Below are positions 16,175 to 21,877 of a stretch of 21,901 nt of DNA, piece after piece; within the stretch, counting starts at the first letter, position 1, and the number at the start of each line of letters is the position of its first letter. The DNA is from a virus. The stretch covers positions 1-21,901 of the IMG/VR virus record IMGVR_UViG_3300003323_000831, one strand, 5' to 3'. The notes beneath the pieces were generated by a model. That model had not been told where the DNA came from, did not search any database, and saw only the letters and a program-made list of their open reading frames with translations. The position numbers and the translations under genes were made by a program.

Positions 16175-16384
16175 TCAGTAGCCCAGCTTCGCGCGATTGT
16201 GGGCGGCTTGGTCGTGGATTCGGCGCCTGCTGATACCGAATCGATGAAGCGCGCCCCACGTGAGCAGCGCAACCACGATGACGCTCGTCGTCACGAGCCA
16301 CGAGCGCGGAAGCCACGAAAGGATTTCCGCCATCCCGATGGCAGTCGCGATCCAGGCAAGCATCCAGTTCAGGAGCGGTGGCAC
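16175..16384 (-). CDS. Antisense two-helix membrane protein (moron candidate)
   Basis: A 69-residue protein on the strand opposite the late operon. It has two hydrophobic helices, about residues 4-23 (LLNWMLAWIATAIGMAEIL) and 29-46 (WLVTTSVIVVALLTWGAL), and a basic, cytoplasmic-looking tail (HRFGISRRRIHD). By hand count about 80% of its codons end in G or C. The plus-strand frame over the same bases scores about 58%, so I prefer the minus strand. It starts at a GTG (16384); an ATG at 16363 is an alternative, and neither has a clear ribosome site. It sits in the only sizeable plus-strand gap between the ejection and tail-protein genes. Possible roles include a holin-like or superinfection-exclusion protein, but no family is recognised. 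Confidence 0.55.
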   Translation of the reverse strand: MPPLLNWMLAWIATAIGMAEILSWLPRSWLVTTSVIVVALLTWGALHRFGISRRRIHDQAAHNRAKLGY

Positions 16385-16413
16385 ACGCCAGATTATGCAC
16401 GAGGTATCTGGCC

Positions 16414-17373
16414 GTGGTAACGACCGTCCTCACCCCCAATGCGAAACAGCAGTTCTTCGACAACAACGGCCGTCCGGCTGTTGGCGGGAAGCTCTTTACA
16501 TACATCGCGGGGACCACGACGAAACAGTCAACTTATGTCGATTCGGGCGGCGTGTCCCTGAACTCGAACCCGATCATCCTCGACTACAGGGGCGAATGTA
16601 ATTTTTGGGTGCCCCCGAACGTGCGCTACAAGTACGTGCTGGCGCCGTCGACGGACACGGATCCGCCGACGAATCCCATCTGGACCGTGGACAACGTCGT
16701 GAGCTCGCAGCTCATCACGCTGTACGGCGGAATCGACACGGGCGTGGTGAACGCCTATGTCTTGAATTTCACCGCTAACTTTACGTCGTACACCGACGGC
16801 ATCGTCATCTACTGGATACCGGGCAACACCAACACCAGTGCCAGCACGATCAATGTGAACGGTCTTGGGCTCGTGTCGATCGTGAATCAGGACGGCACAG
16901 CACTAAAATCGAGCCAGCTCGTCGCGAACCAAGTAGCGACTATCATGTACAGCGGGGGCGTGTTCCTGCTGATCTCTTCTGGTATCGCGCCAAGCGTAGT
17001 GAGTGGGAATTTCACGCCAACGTGGACCGGATTTGGCGGTTCACCGCCAACCGGGAAAATCTTCTATCAGAAGATCAGCGGACTTGTGATCCTTCAGTGT
17101 GACGCAATCGGGATGACCGGTGTCTCGACATCAACGGCGCTGACGATCACAAATCTGCCCGCGGTCCTGCGTCCTCAAACTGACCCTGCGCCGCGCATAG
17201 TCTGCATGGTGACGGATAACGGCTCCCAGGCAGTCGGTGCGATGAGCTTTGGCGTCGCTCCGGGAACGGTTGTGTTTTACAAAGGCACGGCGCCACCGAA
17301 TGCGGCTGGGTTCACTGCAGCCGGAAACAAGGGCCTCTCACCGTACCAGACGCTGATGTGGAGCTCGCTTTGA
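16414..17373 (+). CDS. Tail protein with tailspike-type anchoring domain
   Basis: A 319-residue tail protein. Residues 1-95 (LTPNAKQQFFDNNGRPAVGG, then FTYIAGTTTKQSTY, NPIILDYRGE and PPTNPIWTVDN) form the N-terminal particle-binding type domain found on podovirus tailspikes. The next gene repeats it. The middle and C-terminal parts are Thr/Ser/Val-rich beta sequence with FTPTWTGFGGSPPTGKIFY near residue 210; no beta-helix or hydrolase motif is evident. The GTG at 16414 is chosen because GAGG (16401-16404) precedes it and the domain begins immediately. An upstream in-frame start at 16378 would add 12 residues unlike the family. It could be a short receptor-binding fibre or an adaptor that carries the tailspike. 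Confidence 0.75.
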   Translation: MVTTVLTPNAKQQFFDNNGRPAVGGKLFTYIAGTTTKQSTYVDSGGVSLNSNPIILDYRGECNFWVPPNVRYKYVLAPSTDTDPPTNPIWTVDNVVSSQLITLYGGIDTGVVNAYVLNFTANFTSYTDGIVIYWIPGNTNTSASTINVNGLGLVSIVNQDGTALKSSQLVANQVATIMYSGGVFLLISSGIAPSVVSGNFTPTWTGFGGSPPTGKIFYQKISGLVILQCDAIGMTGVSTSTALTITNLPAVLRPQTDPAPRIVCMVTDNGSQAVGAMSFGVAPGTVVFYKGTAPPNAAGFTAAGNKGLSPYQTLMWSSL

Positions 17374-17417
17374 ATCTCTCGCCGCTTCCCATTCAAAAAT
17401 TCTTCGACAACAACGGC
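16453..17417 (+). repeat. 18-bp identical repeat in the two tail-protein anchor domains
   Basis: TTCTTCGACAACAACGGC occurs at 16453-16470 and again at 17400-17417, in the same reading frame (FFDNNG) and near the same distance from each gene's start. It is the best-conserved part of a longer similarity covering about 270 nt of each gene, so it reflects duplication of the anchor-domain coding sequence rather than a separate repeat element. The coordinates span from the first copy to the second. Confidence 0.8.
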
Positions 17418-19061
17418 AACCCAATGGTTGGCGGCCTGTTGTTCACGTATGTCGCAGGCACCACAACAAAGATCGCAACCTACAAGGATCAGGTCGGAAC
17501 ACTTAATACGAATCCGGTTGTGCTTGATTATCGCGGCGAGGCGAATGTCTGGCTAGATCAGACACTGACCTACAAGTTCGTGCTCTCGCCGCAGGGTGAC
17601 ACCGATCCGCCCACGAAGCCCATTTGGACAGTCGACAACATCTCGGCGGCAGTTACCTACGCTAGCCTCACGCAGCAGATCATCGGGATGATTCTCTATC
17701 CGCGCACGGCCGCGGAGATCGCAGCGCTGGTCACGCCAACTAACTACGCCTATCCCGAGCTGAATCTTCTAAGGTACGGAGCTGATCCGACTGGAGCTGC
17801 AAGCTCTAACGCTGCGATGACAAGCGCAATCGCGGTGTGCGGATCGACTGGCGGAACGATCGTCGCACCTCCGGGCGTGTATCTATTCACAGGAAATTCG
17901 CTGGTAATTGATCTCACTTCTAAGGTGGGAATTATCATTCAAGGAACGGGGTCTCAGACTTCTGGAGCTCAACCCGCCGTGCGCTTCAATTTCAGCGGCA
18001 CCGGCACTGGCGTGCTCATTAGCATGAACTCGGCCTATGGATGCGCGTTGCGCGGAATTCAGGTTCGTCACACTTCCGCGTTATTCACTGGTACCTACAT
18101 CAAGTGCACCAATACAGCCAGTTCTGATCCTCAGTACTGCGGTGTCTACGACTGCACCTTCGGTGACTCGGCCGGTGCCGGAACTATCCATCTGGATCTC
18201 GACAAGTGCATCAACTTCACGGCCGAGCGGTGCTCGTTCACTCGCGGTAATCCCTCGGTCACTGGCCGTACCGCAAGCACATATTCAAATGTCATCAGGT
18301 TCCGCGATTGCCAGTGGTTCACGAATCCAGCTGTGCCTGTGCAGAATCCAGGCGAAGCCTGGCTGTTTGAGGGCTGTTCGTTTGAGCCGCTGACGTCGAC
18401 CGCGCCGGGCGCAGTCCTGTGCACGAGTGTGACTATCCCTGTAAATGGCATCACATTTGAAGGATGCTGGTTCGGCGATGCGAGCTCAACTGCGGGAACG
18501 TGGATCGAGCTTCAGGGAGGTGGGCTGCACTTTCATGGTAACACCCTTACCGGAAACGCTACGGGAACGACTGGGATCAAGCTGCGCCAATTCGTCGGCG
18601 CAAAGATCGCTGGGAACACATTCGCGGTACTTCTGACCGCGATCGATTTCGCGACAGCCACCTGCTACTCGACGAGTGTGGAAAATAATAACTTCAATAC
18701 AGTCACGAACAACTTCGCAAACCCAGCGAATCACGCACCAGGACTTATCTTCAATCCAAACGGACTTGGAGGGATCACTCCGCCGACGGGACATGGGACA
18801 TTCGCCACCAACGGCTACTCCATCGACGCCAATGGCATCATCGAGCAGTGGGGGGAAGTGACTCTCAATACCAACGTGGCCACGGCGGTTGTTTTCCCGA
18901 AGCAGTTCCCCGCGAGCTGCTGGAATGTGACGTGCTCGATCACCTCGGCGCCAGGTAATCAGTCCATGACCGCGGCCTCGCGCACCACGTCGCAGTTCAC
19001 TTTGACGGTTGGTGGGACTGTCGGCGCTAACACCGTGTGCTGGCGCGCGAGGGGCAACTGA
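17370..19061 (+). CDS. Beta-helix tailspike (possible polysaccharide depolymerase)
   Basis: A 563-residue tailspike. Residues about 1-92 repeat the anchor domain of the preceding gene (FFDNNGNPMVGGLLFTYVAG, PPTKPIWTVDN). Residues about 130-455 match a pectate-lyase-like right-handed beta-helix. The opening LNLLRYGADPTGAASSNAAM and the GGTIVAPPGVYLFTG signature are followed by repeated short strands with Gly/Asn turns. The last 95 residues carry GYSIDANGIIEQWG and FPKQFP, typical of phage tail-fibre C-terminal domains. Spikes of this build bind and often cleave surface polysaccharide; no active site was confirmed. The TTG at 17370 overlaps the previous stop (TTGA) with GGAG at 17360-17363; an in-frame GTG at 17358 has no such site. 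Codon use is less GC-rich than in the neighbours, as expected for exchanged host-range genes. Confidence 0.85.
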   Translation: MNLSPLPIQKFFDNNGNPMVGGLLFTYVAGTTTKIATYKDQVGTLNTNPVVLDYRGEANVWLDQTLTYKFVLSPQGDTDPPTKPIWTVDNISAAVTYASLTQQIIGMILYPRTAAEIAALVTPTNYAYPELNLLRYGADPTGAASSNAAMTSAIAVCGSTGGTIVAPPGVYLFTGNSLVIDLTSKVGIIIQGTGSQTSGAQPAVRFNFSGTGTGVLISMNSAYGCALRGIQVRHTSALFTGTYIKCTNTASSDPQYCGVYDCTFGDSAGAGTIHLDLDKCINFTAERCSFTRGNPSVTGRTASTYSNVIRFRDCQWFTNPAVPVQNPGEAWLFEGCSFEPLTSTAPGAVLCTSVTIPVNGITFEGCWFGDASSTAGTWIELQGGGLHFHGNTLTGNATGTTGIKLRQFVGAKIAGNTFAVLLTAIDFATATCYSTSVENNNFNTVTNNFANPANHAPGLIFNPNGLGGITPPTGHGTFATNGYSIDANGIIEQWGEVTLNTNVATAVVFPKQFPASCWNVTCSITSAPGNQSMTAASRTTSQFTLTVGGTVGANTVCWRARGN

Positions 19062-19066
19062 AAATG

Positions 19067-19258
19067 TCAGCTACCCCAGCGGATCACTTCGCGCTTGCAG
19101 GCCGAGCATCGGTAGTCCGTATGGAAACGATTGCCATGCAGGCGCTCGAGCGTACGGCCATGGAACCCGAGCTTGCAGGCCACTTTTCGTGGCCCCGTGA
19201 CGAGAACGATGACCGTCAGGACCACGGTGACAGCGGCGACAGACCAGATAGCAACCAT
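19067..19258 (-). CDS. Antisense membrane-anchored zinc-ribbon-like protein (moron candidate)
   Basis: A 63-residue protein on the minus strand, starting at an ATG behind a strong GGAGGAG site. Residues 2-21 (VAIWSVAAVTVVLTVIVLVT) form one membrane helix. The remainder contains C28, H33, H41, H46 and a C51-x-x-C54 pair (CKLGFHGR, RFHTDYRCSACKRE), the pattern of small phage or bacterial zinc-binding proteins. By hand count about 73% of its codons end in G or C. The gene ends five bases from the tailspike stop, so it converges on the late operon. Upstream it faces the late small membrane gene at 19345. A role in the envelope (conversion or exclusion) is possible; none is demonstrated by sequence. 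Confidence 0.72.
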   Translation of the reverse strand: MVAIWSVAAVTVVLTVIVLVTGPRKVACKLGFHGRTLERLHGNRFHTDYRCSACKREVIRWGS

Positions 19259-19264
19259 GCCCAG

Positions 19265-19271
19265 ACTCCTC
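19265..19271 (-). promoter_or_regulatory. Strong ribosome binding site for the antisense zinc-ribbon gene
   Basis: On the minus strand this reads GGAGGAG, six to eight bases before the ATG at 19258. An upstream ACTCC (minus strand, complement of 19280-19284) can pair with GGAGT (complement of 19264-19268), so the site could be partly masked in a small hairpin. The strength of this site on the antisense strand is the best evidence that the minus-strand frame is the real gene here. Confidence 0.65.
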
Positions 19272-19344
19272 CTTTTTTCGGGAGTGTACTGAGGCCACGC
19301 AAGCGATTCCAGATGAGCGAACAGAAGAGCCATGAGGGCATCTG

Positions 19345-19620
19345 GTGAATGACGAAATCCTATGGAAAGTGCTTCTCGGGCTGCTCGGCGTGGTGACCGC
19401 GCTGCTGGCATGGCTAGGGAAGCACCACGTGAACAAGCTCGAGGAACTCGACCGGGAGGCCGTCCGCCATCACGACCTTAAGGAGCTTGAGCAGCGGATC
19501 ACGGTCACGCATTCGCGAATGCACGTCGACAACCAGGGGCGCTTCGAAGAGCTGCGGGGAGACATCAAGGACCTGCGTCAGACCATCGAGCGGGTGCTAT
19601 TCCGCGGGAGGGAGCCGTGA
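19345..19620 (+). CDS. Small membrane-anchored coiled-coil protein
   Basis: A 91-residue protein with one N-terminal membrane helix (residues 7-24, WKVLLGLLGVVTALLAWL) followed by a charged, Glu/Arg/Leu-rich coiled-coil-like region (31-85, KLEELDREAVRHHDLKELEQ). Such proteins often precede lysis genes in late operons and may be spanin-like, holin accessories or tail-associated membrane proteins. The order here does not settle which. The GTG at 19345 has GAGGG upstream at good spacing. The gene ends in a GTGA overlap with the next frame. Family not recognised with certainty. Confidence 0.75.
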   Translation: MNDEILWKVLLGLLGVVTALLAWLGKHHVNKLEELDREAVRHHDLKELEQRITVTHSRMHVDNQGRFEELRGDIKDLRQTIERVLFRGREP

Positions 19621-19922
19621 GTCTTAGACCGGACACTTACCGCACGCGCACTGTGGATAGTTGGGACCCTTATGCAGATGAGGGTGCCAGCATGGCCATC
19701 AACAAGGTGCACATCAGCGAGAAGGCGCTGTCGGTTGTCGCGCTGATTCTCGCGGCGATCTCGATCTCGCTATCGATCTTTTTCTACGAGCAGGCCGTAC
19801 GCAGTGAGCGTGAAACGCGGATGCTGCAGTACTACCTCCTTGAGCTTGATGCGAAGGTAATTGCGGCAGGCATCAAGAAGCCAGAAGAGGCCATCTCTAA
19901 ACAGCAGGAGAAACGACCATGA
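19617..19922 (+). CDS. Small single-helix membrane protein, two possible starts
   Basis: Up to 101 residues. One membrane helix lies at about 38-57 (ALSVVALILAAISISLSIFF), followed by a conserved-looking ERETRMLQYYLLELDAKVIAAG segment and a charged tail. The GTG at 19617 overlaps the previous stop (GTGA) and has GGGAGGGAG upstream. An internal ATG at 19692 also has its own AGGG site and would give a 76-residue protein starting MAINKVHISEK. The 25-codon extension has fewer G/C third positions (about half) than the rest, which favours the shorter form. Two functional starts, as in some holins, are possible. Function unknown; it lies in the pre-lysis membrane-protein run. Confidence 0.65.
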   Translation: MSLRPDTYRTRTVDSWDPYADEGASMAINKVHISEKALSVVALILAAISISLSIFFYEQAVRSERETRMLQYYLLELDAKVIAAGIKKPEEAISKQQEKRP

Positions 19923-20122
19923 GTGGCGGTGGCGGTGGAGTGATCATCATCAGGTCCCGCATCCGGGATACGGCCAACGATTCGGCAGTGCTCGATCACT
20001 GCGACCAGACCAAGCGCAACAGGCTGGTGAACATCCTCGCAAAGGACCCGGCCAACTGGACGGTAGGCGAGTTCCGATTCGTCATGCGACGGATCGAAGA
20101 AGCCGCGGACAACCAGTGCTGA
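19919..20122 (+). CDS. Small soluble phage protein
   Basis: A 67-residue protein with a glycine run near the start (SGGGGGVIII) and a helical remainder (RNRLVNILAKDPANWTVGEFRFVMRR, split over two helices). There is no membrane segment. The ATG at 19919 overlaps the preceding stop as ATGA, with AGGAG upstream at 19907-19911. The gene lies between membrane-protein genes of the lysis region. No family is recognised. Confidence 0.68.
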   Translation: MSGGGGGVIIIRSRIRDTANDSAVLDHCDQTKRNRLVNILAKDPANWTVGEFRFVMRRIEEAADNQC

Positions 20123-20123
20123 C

Positions 20124-20363
20124 ATGCCTGAATGGCTCATGCCGATTCTCGTGGGCGGCGTCATCGTAGGTCTCGCAGGCCTCGTTTGGCGAGCCCATGA
20201 GAATCGCGACAAAGAGCGCTTCGAGGCGATCTGGGATCAGATCGGCCGGGACAGCAAGTCAGGTATGCGCGAGAAGGTTCACGACACAGCGAACGCAACC
20301 CACCTGAATGGTCTGGGACTGCACGAGTTGGAGCGCCGCGTGGAGAGGCTAGAGGACCGATGA
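20124..20363 (+). CDS. Small membrane protein upstream of lysozyme
   Basis: A 79-residue protein with one N-terminal membrane helix (residues 5-22, LMPILVGGVIVGLAGLVW) and a charged, mainly helical soluble region ending LGLHELERRVERLEDR. The topology (short N-terminus, one helix, cytoplasmic or periplasmic helical tail) resembles small lysis-accessory or spanin-like proteins, but no specific motif is present. The ATG follows the preceding stop by one base with no ribosome site, suggesting reinitiation. The end overlaps the lysozyme gene as ATGA. Could be a holin, antiholin or inner-membrane spanin; unresolved. Confidence 0.7.
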   Translation: MPEWLMPILVGGVIVGLAGLVWRAHENRDKERFEAIWDQIGRDSKSGMREKVHDTANATHLNGLGLHELERRVERLEDR

Positions 20364-20779
20364 CATTTGATCTCGCTCACCGTCTGGTCTCTGAAGAGGA
20401 AGGCCGCATAGCGCACGTCTATCAGGACTCGCTTGGGTTCTGGACCATCGGCGTGGGCGCGCTTGTGGACGCCAGGAAGGGCGGCGCGCTCTGCGACGAA
20501 GCGATCGATGCGCAGCTCGAGCACGATTTGCAGGCCGCGCGTAAACGAGCCCAGAGCCTCACAGGCTTTGATCAGTGCAACGACGTGCGACAGGCAGTCA
20601 TCGTGTCGATGTGCTTCCAATTGGGCTCGCTGGCCGCGTGGACGAACTTCCGCAACGCGCTCGCCGCAGGCGACTACAACGCCGCGGCCGATCATGGCCT
20701 CGATAGCCTGTGGGCGCGGCAAACGCCGAAGCGGGCTCATCGGCAAATGCAGATGCTACGCAGCGGGGAGTGGGCATGA
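20360..20779 (+). CDS. Endolysin, T4-type lysozyme (GH24)
   Basis: A 139-residue muramidase that cleaves the glycan strands of peptidoglycan at the end of infection. The catalytic triad spacing of T4 lysozyme (E11, D20, T26) is reproduced by E14, D23 and T29 in EGRIAHVYQDSLGFWTIGVG. The C-terminal helices (NDVRQAVIVSMCFQLG, WTNFRNALAAGDYNAAAD, LDSLWARQTPKRAHRQ) also match the family. T4 His31 is replaced by Ala34. There is no signal peptide or N-terminal anchor, so a holin is needed for release. The ATG at 20360 overlaps the previous stop (ATGA) behind AGAGGA. The gene ends with an ATGA overlap into the holin-like gene. Confidence 0.93.
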   Translation: MTFDLAHRLVSEEEGRIAHVYQDSLGFWTIGVGALVDARKGGALCDEAIDAQLEHDLQAARKRAQSLTGFDQCNDVRQAVIVSMCFQLGSLAAWTNFRNALAAGDYNAAADHGLDSLWARQTPKRAHRQMQMLRSGEWA

Positions 20780-20997
20780 AACTGTCCCATCATGCGGTCG
20801 CTACCGCGCAGGTTGGTCTGTCCTACCTGATCGTCATCGGATATCTCGGTGTCATCGTCGCAACCGGCGCGAAATACCTGGCGCAGGACACGGCGAGCAA
20901 CCTCAAGGATGTCCTATTTCTCGTCGCGACATTCTGGTTTCAGCGCCAGCGCACGTCCGACCCACCGAACCCACCAACGGAGACCAAGCCCTCATGA
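20776..20997 (+). CDS. Holin candidate
   Basis: A 73-residue membrane protein directly after the lysozyme. One hydrophobic helix spans about 12-32 (QVGLSYLIVIGYLGVIVATG), and a second, shorter one about 43-56 (LKDVLFLVATFWF), followed by a hydrophilic, Pro-rich C-terminal tail (RQRTSDPPNPPTETKPS). Two helices and a charged tail match class II-type holins, which open the inner membrane for the lysozyme. The ATG at 20776 was chosen because it gives an ATGA overlap and is preceded by GGGGAG; the frame is open from 20710, but the extra N-terminal residues overlap the lysozyme gene. Identity rests on topology and context. Confidence 0.7.
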   Translation: MKLSHHAVATAQVGLSYLIVIGYLGVIVATGAKYLAQDTASNLKDVLFLVATFWFQRQRTSDPPNPPTETKPS

Positions 20998-21197
20998 AAT
21001 CGATTGCTATCCTCGCCGCCGTCGTTTCCCTCGCTGGCTGCGCCACGATCGACAAGGACATCGCACCGAAGGCTGCGGCCGCAGTGATGACCTACTGCGC
21101 CACCCCGCAGGCCGAGCGCATGCTGATTCGCGAGAATGTGAATGCGCGAATCTCGCCGAACGCCATCAAGATCACCTGCGTCGGCGACACGCCCTGA
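20994..21197 (+). CDS. Small phage lipoprotein
   Basis: A 67-residue lipoprotein. The signal peptide ends in a lipobox VSLAGC, with lipidation expected at C16 (MKSIAILAAVVSLAGC). The mature part is short and helical with YCATPQAERMLIRENVN and KITCVGD, including two more cysteines (C35 and C62) that could form a disulfide in the periplasm. The final position after lysozyme and holin suggests an outer-membrane spanin-like or lysis-related lipoprotein. It is not proline-rich like Rz1, so this is not certain. The ATG at 20994 overlaps the preceding stop (ATGA). A stem-loop begins immediately after its stop codon. Confidence 0.75.
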   Translation: MKSIAILAAVVSLAGCATIDKDIAPKAAAAVMTYCATPQAERMLIRENVNARISPNAIKITCVGDTP

Positions 21198-21282
21198 CTC
21201 CACCGCCTGCCCGTCCGAATCTCTCCCAGCCTCCCCGAGAACCGGTGAGAGACTCGACGCACACCGCCGGGCAGGCGGGGAG
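21198..21282. terminator. Bidirectional stem-loop between convergent units
   Basis: CTCC-A-CCGCCTGCCCG (21198-21213) pairs with CGGGCAGGCGG-GGAG (21268-21282), giving 15 base pairs with one bulged A. The loop of about 54 nt holds a smaller TCTCTC/GAGAGA pairing. It starts right after the lipoprotein stop and ends seven bases before the stop of the minus-strand gene, so it probably ends transcription from both sides. No T-run follows on either strand, so it may act as a Rho-assisted or RNA-stabilising structure. Confidence 0.65.
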
Positions 21283-21288
21283 CCAGAT

Positions 21289-21510
21289 TCACTTACCGTA
21301 GCCCTTCGCTGGCCATATCTGGATCTCGAGCCGCGCGCGGCATGTCGCGTGTTTCAGCCGGAGATCTTTCGGGCGCATCTCGCCCTGGCCCTTCAGTACG
21401 TACTTCGCCAGGTTCAGCTCGGGGCCTCGACGTGCGCACTTCGGGCACCACGTCCCGACGGTATAGGAGTGCGAAAGAAGCTGCTCGACCGTCTCGATCT
21501 CGATGGTCAC
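21289..21510 (-). CDS. Small zinc-finger-like protein on convergent strand
   Basis: A 73-residue soluble protein with C22-P-K-C25 (GTWCPKCARRG) and, further on, H54 and C57 (RLKHATCRARLEIQI). It looks like a small zinc-binding phage protein with a degenerate second Cys pair. The GTG at 21510 overlaps the upstream gene's stop (GTGA on the minus strand). A GTG at 21519 in frame would add three residues; neither has an ideal ribosome site. The gene points toward the late operon and ends at the shared stem-loop. Function unknown; possibly an accessory or moron gene expressed from the right end. Confidence 0.7.
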   Translation of the reverse strand: MTIEIETVEQLLSHSYTVGTWCPKCARRGPELNLAKYVLKGQGEMRPKDLRLKHATCRARLEIQIWPAKGYGK

Positions 21511-21713
21511 CGCTTCCACCGCTCTTCGAGAAGCTGGCAGCGCTCCAGGCAGTCGTCCGCTTCATCCAGCGCGGCCTGCGCGCCGTCGTGATCACCGGCC
21601 GCCAGCAGACGGTGGCCGCGCACCGCGGCATGCTGGGCCTTCTCGCGCAGCTTCATGTGCTCGCGAAAGTCGTCCAGCTGGTTCGTTTTCGGGATGGGCA
21701 TGGCCGGGATCAT
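21507..21713 (-). CDS. Small helical protein on convergent strand
   Basis: A 68-residue, charged helical protein with a TPR-like helical pair (HRLLAAGDHDGAQAALDEAD). There is no membrane segment. Starts are possible at ATG 21713 or ATG 21701 (MPIPKTNQLDDF); no clear ribosome site is seen before either. It is coupled to the next gene by a GTGA overlap and probably to a 20-codon frame upstream by ATGA. Function unknown. Confidence 0.62.
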   Translation of the reverse strand: MIPAMPIPKTNQLDDFREHMKLREKAQHAAVRGHRLLAAGDHDGAQAALDEADDCLERCQLLEERWKR

Positions 21714-21772
21714 AGCAACGGCAGTTGCACCGTCAGCGGCTCCGGGTACCCGCGCACGTAGCGCAGTTCCAT
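21710..21772 (-). CDS. Possible 20-residue leader or remnant ORF
   Basis: A 20-codon frame beginning ATG at 21772 (MELRYVRGYPEPLTVQLPLL) whose TGA overlaps the next gene's ATG as ATGA. Most codons end in G or C. No ribosome site precedes the ATG. The reading frame stays open upstream to the window end, without ATG, GTG or TTG start codons. It could be a short coupled leader, or the end of an older gene cut by the phage end. Reported because the coupling is neat; it is a weak call. Confidence 0.3.
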   Translation of the reverse strand: MELRYVRGYPEPLTVQLPLL

Positions 21773-21834
21773 CCGGCCGCGTCGTCTGTCAGTGACCTTG
21801 AGTATGGTGTAGAGCCCATGGCGAGCGAGCCGAA

Positions 21835-21863
21835 TTACAGATAACCGACCACTTTTACAGATA
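21835..21863. repeat. Two 9-bp direct repeats beside the tRNA end
   Basis: TTACAGATA occurs at 21835-21843 and 21855-21863, separated by 11 nt, so the centres are 20 bp apart. The second copy ends 14 nt from the tRNA 3' end. Closely spaced direct repeats next to a tRNA-borne att core are typical of arm-type integrase or excisionase binding sites, but an operator is also possible. No gene is seen in the 21773-21877 interval. Confidence 0.5.
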
Positions 21864-21877
21864 GGGCGTTGCGTTTT

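Noticed and set aside
16160-16420. Plus-strand frame of 86 codons starting at GTG 16160 after AAGGAGG
   Set aside because: By hand count only about 58% of third positions are G/C, whereas its first positions are about 80%, the signature of an antisense shadow of the minus-strand gene. The AAGGAGG is also part of the ejection-protein coding sequence. Kept as an open question in the findings.
16414-19061. Diversity-generating retroelement variable region in the tail genes
   Set aside because: No C-type-lectin-like C-terminus, no template repeat and no reverse transcriptase in the window.
19064-19348. Plus-strand frame after the tailspike ending in a GTGA overlap with the next gene
   Set aside because: It is in the same antisense phase as the minus-strand zinc-ribbon gene, has an unusual Asp/Arg/His-rich product and a poorly spaced ribosome site. 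The minus strand has a strong site, a membrane helix and a Cys/His pattern.
19617-19691. Promoter within the 5' extension of the small membrane gene
   Set aside because: Lower G/C third positions and TTATGC-like sequence caught the eye, but no credible -35 and -10 pair at proper spacing was found.
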